Part shown: positions 45,847 through 53,305 of the stretch, piece by piece
Numbering within the stretch: position 1 is the first letter of the stretch
Layout of the letters: each line of letters opens with the position of its first letter
Assembly: GCA_030533415.1 (NCBI GenBank)
Contig: JAUNJE010000010.1
Coordinates: 1-64,000, forward strand
Length of the DNA: 64,000 bases
Direction of reading: 5' to 3'
DNA from: Eubacteriales bacterium
GTDB lineage: Bacteria; Bacillota; Clostridia; Oscillospirales; Oscillospiraceae
Notes under the pieces: generated by a model
What the model saw: the letters and a program-made list of their open reading frames with translations, nothing else
What the model was told of the DNA's origin: nothing
Database searches by the model: none
Position numbers and translations under genes: made by a program

Positions 45847-46138
45847 TCATGTTCCCGGACGGGAAATCGAGGCCCTTGGCTTGGTGAAAGGAACCGTGGT
45901 GCAGTCCAAAAACTTTGGAAAGGACTTCATGGCGGGCATGAAAACCCTGGTGGGCGGTGAGATCATCGGCTACACCGAGATGCTGGTGGAAGCCCGTCAG
46001 ATTGCCACCAAGCGGATGGTGGACGAGGCCGCCGCCATGGGTGCCGATGCCATTGTGAACATCCGCTTTGGCTCATCCGCCGTCATGCAGGGTGCCGCCG
46101 AGGTCATCGCCTACGGCACCGCAGTAAAGCTGAAATAA
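45827..46138 (+). CDS. YbjQ/UPF0145 family protein
   Basis: 103 residues, soluble. The YbjQ/UPF0145 family (often called a heavy-metal-binding domain) is recognised by LLNIDHVPGREIEALGLVKG, the GGEIIGYTEMLVEARQIA block and ADAIVNIRFGSS, given as landmarks. YbjQ-like proteins form pentamers; their role is not established. Start 45827 is preceded by GGAGGAG, which lies in the tail codons of the previous gene. Last gene of the MerR operon. Confidence 0.88.
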   Translation: MLLLNIDHVPGREIEALGLVKGTVVQSKNFGKDFMAGMKTLVGGEIIGYTEMLVEARQIATKRMVDEAAAMGADAIVNIRFGSSAVMQGAAEVIAYGTAVKLK

Positions 46139-46307
46139 TACGGATATTCCATTAAAAAGTTTCATTCGTCAGAATGGAACTTTTTCATAGGAAGATCAGT
46201 ATGAGACGGGTTTTCGTGATCTTCTATCTTGAAAATCACGAAAACGGTAACGCCGCCAGGCGGTGCCTTCTTTATAAAAATGAAACATTTTTATAAAGAA
46301 ACAGTAT
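46138..46307 (+). repeat. Palindromic intergenic repeat element, copy 2 (full)
   Basis: 170 bp, same order as copy 1 at 13209-13377: imperfect ATACTG-type start (ATACGG here), four successive hairpins, CAGTAT end. It begins at the last base of the UPF0145 stop codon and is followed by a GC-rich terminator. Confidence 0.85.
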
Positions 46308-46323
46308 AAGGCAACCGAACATT

Positions 46324-46359
46324 ACGCCCCCGGCGTGGAAAAGCCGGGGGCGTTTTTTT
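46324..46359. terminator. Bidirectional intrinsic terminator
   Basis: An 11-bp GC-rich stem (46324-46334 with 46343-46353) followed by seven T. It ends the MerR operon on + and probably the ECF operon on -. Confidence 0.85.
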
Positions 46360-46362
46360 CGT

Positions 46363-47913
46363 TTATCCGTTGCTTTTGAAATATTCTTTAACCGGCTTCA
46401 TGTCCAGACTGACCGGAACGTAGGAGCCGATGATTTCCATGGCCTTCTCCTCGGAAATGGTATCTCCTGATCCATAATTCTTTTTTGTCATGTCGGTGTA
46501 TTCCCATGTTCCATTGCTGATGTGGTAGAATAATTGGCCAATCATTTCTATGTTGCCGTCATCCTTTATTTTGGAGAAAAAGTAGTTGGGCGCGCCGTCC
46601 AACAGGCTGTAGTCCGCAAAGTAATTCCCTTCGCACAGGTAGCCCATAGCGTGCGAATCCTGTACCCGGCCGGTCTTTCCGTCCCGCATGGTCCAGATGG
46701 CGTTTACATGGCCATTCTTCCCCAATATCAGCTCATCCTCTCCGTCGCCGGTGACATCCAGGAAGGCATAGGAGAAGGTGTCCCAGAAGTTTTCATAGGC
46801 AACATTGCAGCGGACTGTATAGTAACTCTCGTTATCCCGCATTTCGGCAATCAGCTCGTCGTAGCTGTTCTTGCGCTCGTGGTCTTCCCAATCCGGGAAC
46901 GGGGATTCCCACTGGTCATCCTCCAGCTGCATATTGGCTTCAATGTGGGCCTTCGCCGCTTCCATGTCCGCAATTTGTGTGGATTTCAGGGTGTAGTCCA
47001 GCGCCTTCGCCACCTGCTCGATGTCCTGTCTGGTCATAATTTCGGGCTGTCCGTTCCCAATGTCGTAGACGCTTTCAAAATAGACGGTGAGGAAGGCATC
47101 TGCCCGGTCGCAGAGAATGTGAACACTGTTATCAGCGTTTACGATGAGCAGTTCTGTCCCGTCTTCCAATGAAAGGTTCCACTGCTGTGCCGTTTTCGTG
47201 TCCTGGATTTCCAGCCGGAGGGTATCAAAATAGTCCTTTCCGCGGTAGATATAATGTACAGGGATCTCACGCGTCCATGTGCCGTCTGTCAGATTCAGAC
47301 GGTATTCCAAATCAAAATTCCCGCATTCATAAAATACTCCGCCCACATATTTTGCTGTGGCTCCGGCATTTTTCTTCAAAATGTCCGAAATACCAAGCAT
47401 TTCAGAAATCAGTTCGGTATCACTGCGGGGATCTACAGCCTGTTCTCCCGCCAGCTTCAGGTCAAATTTTTTGCAGATTGCATCCACCTTATCTACCATG
47501 TCCTGACTGGAAGCATAGTAGGCGTCATAGGCTCTGGATACTTGAAAATCGGGGTCACGCGGCGGTTCGCTCTGGATATATTCGTACCATTCCATTGCGG
47601 CGCTGTAGTTTTTGCTGCCCTCCGACCCCTGCAGGGAGTAGACCGACTTTATCTTTTCTCCGGCAGGGATGGTGCTGCCGTCCGGATGATAGCGCTGGTT
47701 TGCGGTGTAGGTTTCCTCACCCACGCGCAGATCATTCAGGTGCACCAGAACAGCGGCGGCGCAGCCCATCAAAAGAAGCATTAGCGCGATGATCGCCGCG
47801 ATCAGGAAGGGCTTGTGAATCATTCTGCGGGAAGAAATGGAATCCTTCTCCGCTTCCTCAATATACTTTCGATCGATATAGCTTAACCCAATCAGCAGAT
47901 TTTCTCCGTTCAT
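46363..47913 (-). CDS. Membrane protein paired with ECF sigma factor
   Basis: 516 residues. Cytoplasmic N-terminus (about 1-33), one transmembrane helix (about 34-57, IAAIIALMLLLMG) and a large extracytoplasmic region. Near the end, LDVTGDGEDELILG resembles the Asp-rich FG-GAP/VCBS calcium-binding repeat. It overlaps the ECF sigma gene by 4 nt. By position it is the likely anti-sigma or sensor, but it is not similar in sequence to the partner at 3496-4569 beyond topology. Confidence 0.75.
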   Translation of the reverse strand: MNGENLLIGLSYIDRKYIEEAEKDSISSRRMIHKPFLIAAIIALMLLLMGCAAAVLVHLNDLRVGEETYTANQRYHPDGSTIPAGEKIKSVYSLQGSEGSKNYSAAMEWYEYIQSEPPRDPDFQVSRAYDAYYASSQDMVDKVDAICKKFDLKLAGEQAVDPRSDTELISEMLGISDILKKNAGATAKYVGGVFYECGNFDLEYRLNLTDGTWTREIPVHYIYRGKDYFDTLRLEIQDTKTAQQWNLSLEDGTELLIVNADNSVHILCDRADAFLTVYFESVYDIGNGQPEIMTRQDIEQVAKALDYTLKSTQIADMEAAKAHIEANMQLEDDQWESPFPDWEDHERKNSYDELIAEMRDNESYYTVRCNVAYENFWDTFSYAFLDVTGDGEDELILGKNGHVNAIWTMRDGKTGRVQDSHAMGYLCEGNYFADYSLLDGAPNYFFSKIKDDGNIEMIGQLFYHISNGTWEYTDMTKKNYGSGDTISEEKAMEIIGSYVPVSLDMKPVKEYFKSNG

Positions 47914-48464
47914 ACGGCAATTTCCTCCTTTTTAAGATACACCCGCAGCTTATTGCGGGTACGGCTGAGCTGCATTTTTACCTTGCTTTCCCCGATGCCA
48001 TACCGGGCGGCGATTTCCGCCACGGTGTCCACATACCAGTACCGGCGCAGGAAAATCATACGGCTTTCCTTGGGCAGGCTTTCCAGAAACGCGTTCAGGA
48101 TACATCCCAGCTCCCGCCCGGCGATCTCCCGCTCCCGGGCTTCGTCCGGGATGCACAGTGCCATTTCGTCGCTGAGGCAGACCATCTCTGCGCTGCGCTT
48201 TTCCGCCGTTTTCCAGTCCAGCTTATGAAATGACAGGTGACGGCAGATGGATGCGAGAAAGGCATAAAAATAACTGGGGCGCTTGGGGGGAATGGTTTCC
48301 CAGGTTTTCATATAGGTGTCGTTCACGCTTTCTTCCGCGTCTTCCCGGTTGTGCAGGATCCTGTTTGCCAGCACATGGAGATTCCTACCGTAGGCCGCAT
48401 CCGTTTCCCGGATGGCGTCTTCGTTTCTTTCCCAGAACAAATCAATGATTTTGGCGTCTTCCAC
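47910..48464 (-). CDS. ECF RNA polymerase sigma factor
   Basis: 184 residues, GTG start. Region 2: NREDAEESVNDTYMKTWE, then YFYAFLASICRHLSF. Region 4 helix-turn-helix: DTVAEIAARYGIGESKVKMQLSR. The ribosome binding site is weak (AAGGA about 12 nt upstream). An ECF-like promoter upstream (48504-48532) suggests autoregulation. It is distinct from the ECF factor at 3021-3503. Confidence 0.92.
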   Translation of the reverse strand: MEDAKIIDLFWERNEDAIRETDAAYGRNLHVLANRILHNREDAEESVNDTYMKTWETIPPKRPSYFYAFLASICRHLSFHKLDWKTAEKRSAEMVCLSDEMALCIPDEAREREIAGRELGCILNAFLESLPKESRMIFLRRYWYVDTVAEIAARYGIGESKVKMQLSRTRNKLRVYLKKEEIAV

Positions 48465-48503
48465 TTGGGTTCACATCCTTTCTTAAGTTGTTCCTCACCC
48501 TGA

Positions 48504-48532
48504 TAGTACGTTTTTTGATCGGATGCGTCACA
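48504..48532 (-). promoter_or_regulatory. Candidate autoregulatory ECF promoter
   Basis: On the minus strand TGTGAC (-35 like), a 16-nt spacer and CGTACTA (-10 like), about 40 nt upstream of the sigma gene. CGT-type -10 elements are typical of ECF promoters. Confidence 0.55.
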
Positions 48533-48608
48533 GTTATGCTCGCACATTTTGCAAAAATGCGGTTCTTTAGAAAAATTTCAATCATCTTTTGCGGATAGGA
48601 TAGCATGA

Positions 48609-48652
48609 AACCGGAACATCCGCAAGCCTTGAGACTGTCCCGGTTCTTTTTT
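48609..48652 (+). terminator. Orphan plus-strand terminator-like hairpin
   Basis: A stem of nine pairs with one mismatch (48609-48618 with 48636-48645) is followed by CTTTTTT on +. No + gene lies just upstream, since the ECF operon runs the other way. Confidence 0.6.
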
Positions 48653-48693
48653 CAGGGCCAGCCGAATAAGCTTGAGCGAAAGGGGAGAGGGGA

Positions 48694-49122
48694 ATGGTAG
48701 TCAATCAAAAACCGACAGGAAGGGCTATATCTATGCCGGCAGGCCTGGTTTTTGGCGCCTTTATCAGCTTGGGCGTTACCCTGCTGACTGCGGCAGTTTT
48801 GGCAAAGCTGGTGGATATGGAAAGGTTGGCCTGGGAAAATATTGGCTATGGGATTATGGTTCTGCTGCTGTTGGCGTCGTTTTCCGGAGCCATGGCGGCC
48901 TATGCCAAAATCAAACGGCAGCGGCTGCTGGTATGCGCAATATCGGGGGTAGTCTATTTTGGAATCTTACTGTCGATCACGGCGCTATTCTTCGGGGGAC
49001 AGTTCGATTCCGTTGGCGTGACTGCAGCGCTGGTATTGGCCGGAAGCATAGCCGCTGGTCTGCTGGGTCTGCGTGGTGAAGGGAAAAGAAAGGGGAAGAA
49101 AGTCCGGTTGCTCCATCGTTAA
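48694..49122 (+). CDS. TIGR04086-type small membrane protein
   Basis: 142 residues, four transmembrane helices (about 15-38, 48-70, 78-100, 105-127) and a very basic tail (GEGKRKGKKVRLLHR). The size, topology and clostridial setting fit the TIGR04086 membrane family, whose function is unknown. GGGGAGAGG lies just upstream of ATG 48694. Confidence 0.75.
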   Translation: MVVNQKPTGRAISMPAGLVFGAFISLGVTLLTAAVLAKLVDMERLAWENIGYGIMVLLLLASFSGAMAAYAKIKRQRLLVCAISGVVYFGILLSITALFFGGQFDSVGVTAALVLAGSIAAGLLGLRGEGKRKGKKVRLLHR

Positions 49123-49353
49123 GTTGTACAAAATTTCATAGGAGGTAAGTAAAATTTACCCTACCTGTTTGCTTTGCAAGAAAAAATGCAAAATCAATAT
49201 TTAGTGGGCAGAGAATAAAAAAGAACGCAAGATGTTGTCAAAAAGTTGAAAATGGTAAAACCGAAAAGGCTGGTAGTCAACCTGGTTTACATAAAAATGT
49301 TGACATAAATATCCGTCATAATCTACAAAAAACACTGTTTTGGCTAAAAAAGC
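49123..49353. other. AT-rich gene-free stretch
   Basis: No gene, RNA or terminator could be supported. The sequence is AT-rich, contains GGAGG near 49141 without an open frame behind it, and a TTGACA near 49299 with no well-spaced -10. Confidence 0.6.
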
Positions 49354-49382
49354 TTGAATTTTTGTAAATTTTGGAGTATAGT
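49354..49382 (+). promoter_or_regulatory. Promoter of the membrane protein-xerD unit
   Basis: TTGAAT (49354-49359), 17 nt, TATAGT (49377-49382). Confidence 0.7.
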
Positions 49383-49484
49383 ATGGGTGTATTCGATTTA
49401 GGGTATTGCTATGCCCGTGCCGTGTACACCCTCTGCTTTTGCCGAACAGCTTGCACTTATTTCACTTTTGAGGAGGGGTATTTT

Positions 49485-50009
49485 GTGGCACGGTTTTTCT
49501 GCCCCGGTCCGCCGCACTGGTGGCGCAGGGGCTGCCGCTTCTTTCTTGCGAGTTCCTGGCTATTGGGACTGATATGCGGCATTTTGGTCTACCTGTCAGC
49601 AGGAGGCGTTCTTGTTTCCCTGATGCGCAGCACATTATATGTGCCTGTGTCGATCGTTGGCCTGTTGTGTGCGGCCGTATTACCTTTTCTGTTTTCCGCT
49701 TTGGCGGTTTTTCTTTCCAGGCCCGGGCTTTTGCTTCCGATTTGTTTCGGAAAGGCATTCTTATTGGCCTTTGTTTCCCTTGGCGTTATCCGGGCTTTTG
49801 GTTCTGCCGGCTGGCTGCTTCGGTGGCTGCTTCTGTTCGGCGATTGCGTTTCGGCGCCAATGCTATATTGGTTCTGGCTGCGCTATATCCCCGGAGACCG
49901 TTTGTTGTCCGGCTGGGAAGCAGCTTCGCTGTTCTCTCTGGGATTGCTGATCGGCAGTGTGAATTACAGCGTCATCTCACCGTTTTTGGTGCGTTTGATA
50001 GAAACATAG
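49485..50009 (+). CDS. Multipass membrane protein upstream of xerD
   Basis: 174 residues from GTG 49485, chosen for GAGGAGG 8 nt upstream. About five transmembrane helices with a hydrophobic Leu/Phe/Trp-rich sequence. No family is recognised with confidence. In Bacillus and many clostridia spoIIM, a five-helix protein needed for engulfment, lies just before xerD, so a divergent SpoIIM is possible from position and topology, but the sequence alone does not show it. Confidence 0.65.
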   Translation: MARFFCPGPPHWWRRGCRFFLASSWLLGLICGILVYLSAGGVLVSLMRSTLYVPVSIVGLLCAAVLPFLFSALAVFLSRPGLLLPICFGKAFLLAFVSLGVIRAFGSAGWLLRWLLLFGDCVSAPMLYWFWLRYIPGDRLLSGWEAASLFSLGLLIGSVNYSVISPFLVRLIET

Positions 50010-50034
50010 AAAGGGTAATTGGGTAAACTGGTTC

Positions 50035-50922
50035 ATGTTGGATTTGATTCATGCCTATGAAAACTACCTGACCAAGGTAAAACAGGCGTCGAATAATACG
50101 GTTTCCTCCTATATGCGGGATATTCGGCAATTTTCCGAGTGGCTGCAGCATAGCAGGAACACTGAAATTTTGAACGCCGACCAACTGAATATCAGTGATT
50201 ATCTGGCTTATCTGCAGGAGCAGGGGAAGTCCGGCGCCACCGCTTCCCGGACGCTGGCAAGCCTGAAGAATTTCTATGCCTATCTGGTATCCACGGGTTT
50301 TCTGGAGACATCGCCTGTCAGTGCGGATATCCATGTGGACAGGGGAGAGAAGAAGCTTCCCCAGATCCTGACGGGTAAGGAAGTGGAACTGCTGCTGATG
50401 CAGCCGGCCTGCGTGGATCCCAAGGGGATCCGGGACAAGGCCATGCTGGAGGTAATGTATGCCACCGGCATCCGCGTCACGGAGTTGATTGACCTGAATG
50501 TGGACGATGTGAACCTGGAGCTGGGAATCATCAAATGCAATGGTGCCAAGAAATCCCGTGCGATTCCCCTGTATCCCGCCGCATTGCGGGCCTTATCCGT
50601 GTACATGAAGGAAGTCAGGATGCTGATGATCGCGGATCCTCTGGAGAAGGCGCTGTTTGTCAATGTGGGTGGCGCCCGGATGAGCCGCCAGGGATTCTGG
50701 AAAATACTTAAGTTTTATCAGGCGAAGGCAGGGATCGAAAAGGAAATCACCCCTCACACCCTGCGGCACAGCTTTGCGGTGCATCTTCTGGAAAACGGCG
50801 CCGATCTCAGCTCTTTGCAGGAGCTGATGGGGCACAGCGACATTTCCTCCACCCAGATGTATACCCACATGATCAACCAGAAGCTGCGGTCCGTGTACGA
50901 AAAATGTCATCCAAAAGCTTAA
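50035..50922 (+). CDS. xerD: Tyrosine recombinase XerD
   Basis: 295 residues; resolves chromosome dimers with XerC at dif. N-terminal SAM-like DNA-binding domain (to about 105), catalytic domain with Arg in ATGIRVTEL, Lys in GAKKSRAIP, HTLRHSFAVH (His-x-x-Arg), His in LMGHSDISS and the nucleophile Tyr in TQMYTHM. The ribosome binding site is weak. Followed by a terminator. Confidence 0.93.
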   Translation: MLDLIHAYENYLTKVKQASNNTVSSYMRDIRQFSEWLQHSRNTEILNADQLNISDYLAYLQEQGKSGATASRTLASLKNFYAYLVSTGFLETSPVSADIHVDRGEKKLPQILTGKEVELLLMQPACVDPKGIRDKAMLEVMYATGIRVTELIDLNVDDVNLELGIIKCNGAKKSRAIPLYPAALRALSVYMKEVRMLMIADPLEKALFVNVGGARMSRQGFWKILKFYQAKAGIEKEITPHTLRHSFAVHLLENGADLSSLQELMGHSDISSTQMYTHMINQKLRSVYEKCHPKA

Positions 50923-50956
50923 AAGGTCTGCCGAAAAATATGCGGCAGACCTTTTG
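50922..50956 (+). terminator. Intrinsic terminator of xerD
   Basis: A 12-bp stem (50922-50933 with 50943-50954), T-rich at its end. Confidence 0.82.
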
Positions 50957-51015
50957 TTCATATGAAATTCATGAATTTGTGGTAAAATAATATAATCATT
51001 CAGAAGGGGAGTGGT

Positions 51016-52356
51016 GTGGTGGAAAAAAGGAAATTCAAATGGTGGCTGTTGGTGTTTCCCGTCCTTTTGATTTTTGCGGTTCTGACCGCGGTTTTCTGGG
51101 ATGCCATTTGGCTCCGGGTGGCGCCCAAGGCGGTATTGACCTCGGCGTTGACAAAGGCGTTTTCCCAGCTGGAGGAACGCTTTCGGGAGGATCCGCTGCT
51201 GATTGTGGCGCGCTCTGCTGACCCGGAAGGGAAGTATACGGCGGATTTGACATTGGAAACGGAAAGGGAGCTTTTGGGCAAGGTCACCTATGATATGACG
51301 GTGCAGACAGACGGCGTTTCCCATCAGCTTTTGGCCAAGGGCCTTGCGAAAACCGAGGACAAGGAACTGGATCTGTCAGTATACATGGATTCCGGTTTTA
51401 TGGCCGTATCCTCTGAGGATTTGGTCAAGGGAAATTATTACGGGATAACCTATGAAACCTTCGCCTCAGACCTGCGGAAAATTCCGCTGCTGAACTTCAT
51501 GGTCAGCGACAGCCTGCTGGCACAATGGGACGCATCCGTCCAAAACATTCAGGAGCAGATGAGCCGCACCTATGCGCTGCCGGCACTGCCGGAGATCGCC
51601 CAGGAGGATACGCGAAAGCTGCTGCTGAGCGTTGCGGCTATGCCCTGTGAGATTGAAAAATGCTCCGTGCTGCTGGATGGTAACGCGGTTACCTGCCATA
51701 AGCTGGATTACCGCGTCAGCGGAGAACAGGTAGGGAATATCCTTTCTCAGGCAACGAACAGGGACTATCCTTCGGATACGGCGGTTACGGTTTCGTTCTA
51801 TCTGTACCAGAACCGTGTAATTAAACTGATGCTTTCCTGGGAAGCGGGGGAGTCCGCCGTTTCCTATAGTCTCAGTTTGGGGATGAATCCAGGGGAAGAT
51901 ACGCTTTTGCTGCAGGAAATTGACAGCAGCGATGGACAATTTAAGGAATTGATTACGTCGGTTTCGACCCAGCGCAGTGAAAGCAGCTATGAGGAAACCT
52001 GGAATATCCGCAAAACAGAGGAAGGTACCAGCAGTGCGGTTTCCGTTTCCTTTGAATGGAACCCCACAAGCGGCGATATGATTTTGCAGTCCGGCGGCGC
52101 TGCTGTTTTCCTGAACCTGACGGAAACAGAAAACGGCTTCTGCCTGGTGACCGATGATTTTGCGCAGCTGATAAGAATTGCCACACAGAGCGTTTCCACA
52201 TCCACCGGGAGCGGTAAGATCCCGTGTACCATGACCATCACAAAAGGCTCAGAAATTGCGGTGCCGGCCTATAAGAATCTGGACCAATGGTCTCTGGAGG
52301 ATTTTCTCGTGCTGCTTGGCGGCATCGGGTCCTTGCTTGGGATTCGTATCGGATAA
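51016..52356 (+). CDS. Single-pass exported protein of unknown function
   Basis: 446 residues, GTG start at 51016 (or the adjacent GTG 51019) behind AAGGGGAG. One N-terminal membrane helix (about residues 8-28), then a large extracytoplasmic beta-rich domain with many Ser/Thr/Glu and a hydrophobic C-terminus (DFLVLLGGIGSLLGIRI). No catalytic motif is recognised. Standing alone between xerD and a terminator, it gives no functional context. Confidence 0.7.
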   Translation: MVEKRKFKWWLLVFPVLLIFAVLTAVFWDAIWLRVAPKAVLTSALTKAFSQLEERFREDPLLIVARSADPEGKYTADLTLETERELLGKVTYDMTVQTDGVSHQLLAKGLAKTEDKELDLSVYMDSGFMAVSSEDLVKGNYYGITYETFASDLRKIPLLNFMVSDSLLAQWDASVQNIQEQMSRTYALPALPEIAQEDTRKLLLSVAAMPCEIEKCSVLLDGNAVTCHKLDYRVSGEQVGNILSQATNRDYPSDTAVTVSFYLYQNRVIKLMLSWEAGESAVSYSLSLGMNPGEDTLLLQEIDSSDGQFKELITSVSTQRSESSYEETWNIRKTEEGTSSAVSVSFEWNPTSGDMILQSGGAAVFLNLTETENGFCLVTDDFAQLIRIATQSVSTSTGSGKIPCTMTITKGSEIAVPAYKNLDQWSLEDFLVLLGGIGSLLGIRIG

Positions 52357-52419
52357 ATTGTGCTGACTCACTGCTGCAAGTTAAGGTGAGGACGCTTAAG
52401 GAAAATCTTTAATTTGCGG

Positions 52420-52467
52420 ATAAGCAGCGTAATGTACGAAAGTAGTTACGCTGCTTATTCTTCTTTC
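52420..52467 (+). terminator. Intrinsic terminator, plus strand
   Basis: A 13-bp perfect stem (52420-52432 with 52446-52458) followed by TCTTCTTTC. Confidence 0.82.
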
Positions 52468-52481
52468 TCCTGGCTCCGGGC

Positions 52482-52517
52482 AAAAAAGAGCAGGGAATCT
52501 TTTCAGATTCCCTGCTC
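52482..52517 (-). terminator. Intrinsic terminator, minus strand
   Basis: A 12-bp perfect stem (52488-52499 with 52506-52517); on the minus strand it is followed by TTTTTT. It ends the lipoprotein transcript. Confidence 0.85.
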
Positions 52518-52563
52518 GGTGGTGCCGCCGATGGCGGCATGTATTCATTTTTTCGGTGGTTTA

Positions 52564-52965
52564 TCAGTCCGACAAATCGGAAGTTGTCTTTTTGCTTGAT
52601 TCAAACAGAAAAGCAGCAGTATCTTTGCCTTCCTCCAAAATATGGCATGACTGGTTATCATCTACGCTGATTTTATAAGCATAAGTCAGAGAGTCATCCG
52701 TTCCGTTGGTATATTTATATCCAACTATGTAAACGGGGGTTTCAGATGTATAAAAGCCATAAGACGTTTCCAAAATTTCACACGCTGAATCAAAATGGTC
52801 TAATAAATTATGGAACTCCTTATCGGCAAATTCTTTTGCAACTATGCTTCGGTTGTACAATTCCTGCATTGCATTATCTGTATAATCATTTTCGGTTTTA
52901 CTGTTACAGCCTGTTAGCACAAAAGATATGAGCAATGCTGATAAAATGATTGATACTTTTTTCAT
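52564..52965 (-). CDS. Small lipoprotein of unknown function
   Basis: 133 residues. Lipoprotein signal MKKVSIILSALLISFVLTGC with the lipobox LTGC (Cys20). The mature part is acidic and mixed alpha/beta with no recognised family. AT-rich compared with the window. It lies 18 nt downstream of the small ribbon-helix-helix-like gene, so the two probably form one transcript ended by the terminator at 52482-52517. Likely an accessory gene pair. Confidence 0.72.
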   Translation of the reverse strand: MKKVSIILSALLISFVLTGCNSKTENDYTDNAMQELYNRSIVAKEFADKEFHNLLDHFDSACEILETSYGFYTSETPVYIVGYKYTNGTDDSLTYAYKISVDDNQSCHILEEGKDTAAFLFESSKKTTSDLSD

Positions 52966-52983
52966 AGTTTGTTTGCCTCTATG

Positions 52984-53145
52984 TCAAGATTTTGCCTCTT
53001 GCTCAAAATAATTCTTGATGTACTTTTCCAGAATGAGGTTGATCTGGCTGCTAACTGGTCTGGCTTCCTTCTGCGCGATTTCTTCAATTTTGGCCTTTGT
53101 TGTTGGTGTGACCTTGACACCGATAAGCACAGTTCTTTTTTCCAT
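52984..53145 (-). CDS. Small ribbon-helix-helix-like DNA-binding protein
   Basis: 53 residues from ATG 53145 (GGAGGG just upstream). The pattern of a beta strand (RTVLIGVKVTP), then two helices (TTKAKIEEIAQKEARPVSSQ and NLILEKYIKNYFEQ), fits an Arc/CopG-type ribbon-helix-helix. A palindrome at 53159-53178 overlapping its -10 region is a likely operator. Such proteins are often antitoxins or plasmid copy regulators, but no toxin gene is seen here; the downstream partner is a lipoprotein. Confidence 0.75.
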   Translation of the reverse strand: MEKRTVLIGVKVTPTTKAKIEEIAQKEARPVSSQINLILEKYIKNYFEQEAKS

Positions 53146-53158
53146 GGTCAATCCCTCC

Positions 53159-53178
53159 AACATGATTATAACCATGTT
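53159..53178 (-). promoter_or_regulatory. Palindromic operator over a -10 box
   Basis: AACATG (53159-53164) and CATGTT (53173-53178) are exact complements with 8 nt between them. The spacer on the minus strand contains TATAAT (complement of 53165-53170). It lies 13 nt before the start codon of the ribbon-helix-helix-like gene, so self-repression is likely. Confidence 0.65.
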
Positions 53179-53258
53179 TAACCTATTTGTCTCAAAAAAA
53201 CGCAAAGATAAACTCCAATCTGAGCTGAATATGCTTAAAAGAAAATGCTTCGACTGAG

Positions 53259-53292
53259 AAAAAATGCTGCCGTAGTGAACGGCAGCATTTTT
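53259..53292 (-). terminator. Intrinsic terminator of pfkA
   Basis: Stem AAAAATGCTGCCG with CGGCAGCATTTTT (13 bp), loop TAGTGAA. On the minus strand it ends in a T run just past the pfkA stop. Confidence 0.87.
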
Positions 53293-53305
53293 ATGAATCA
53301 CGAAA

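Noticed and set aside
52984-53301. 105-residue version of the ribbon-helix-helix-like protein
   Set aside because: The extra N-terminus covers the promoter and operator; ATG 53145 has the proper ribosome binding site.
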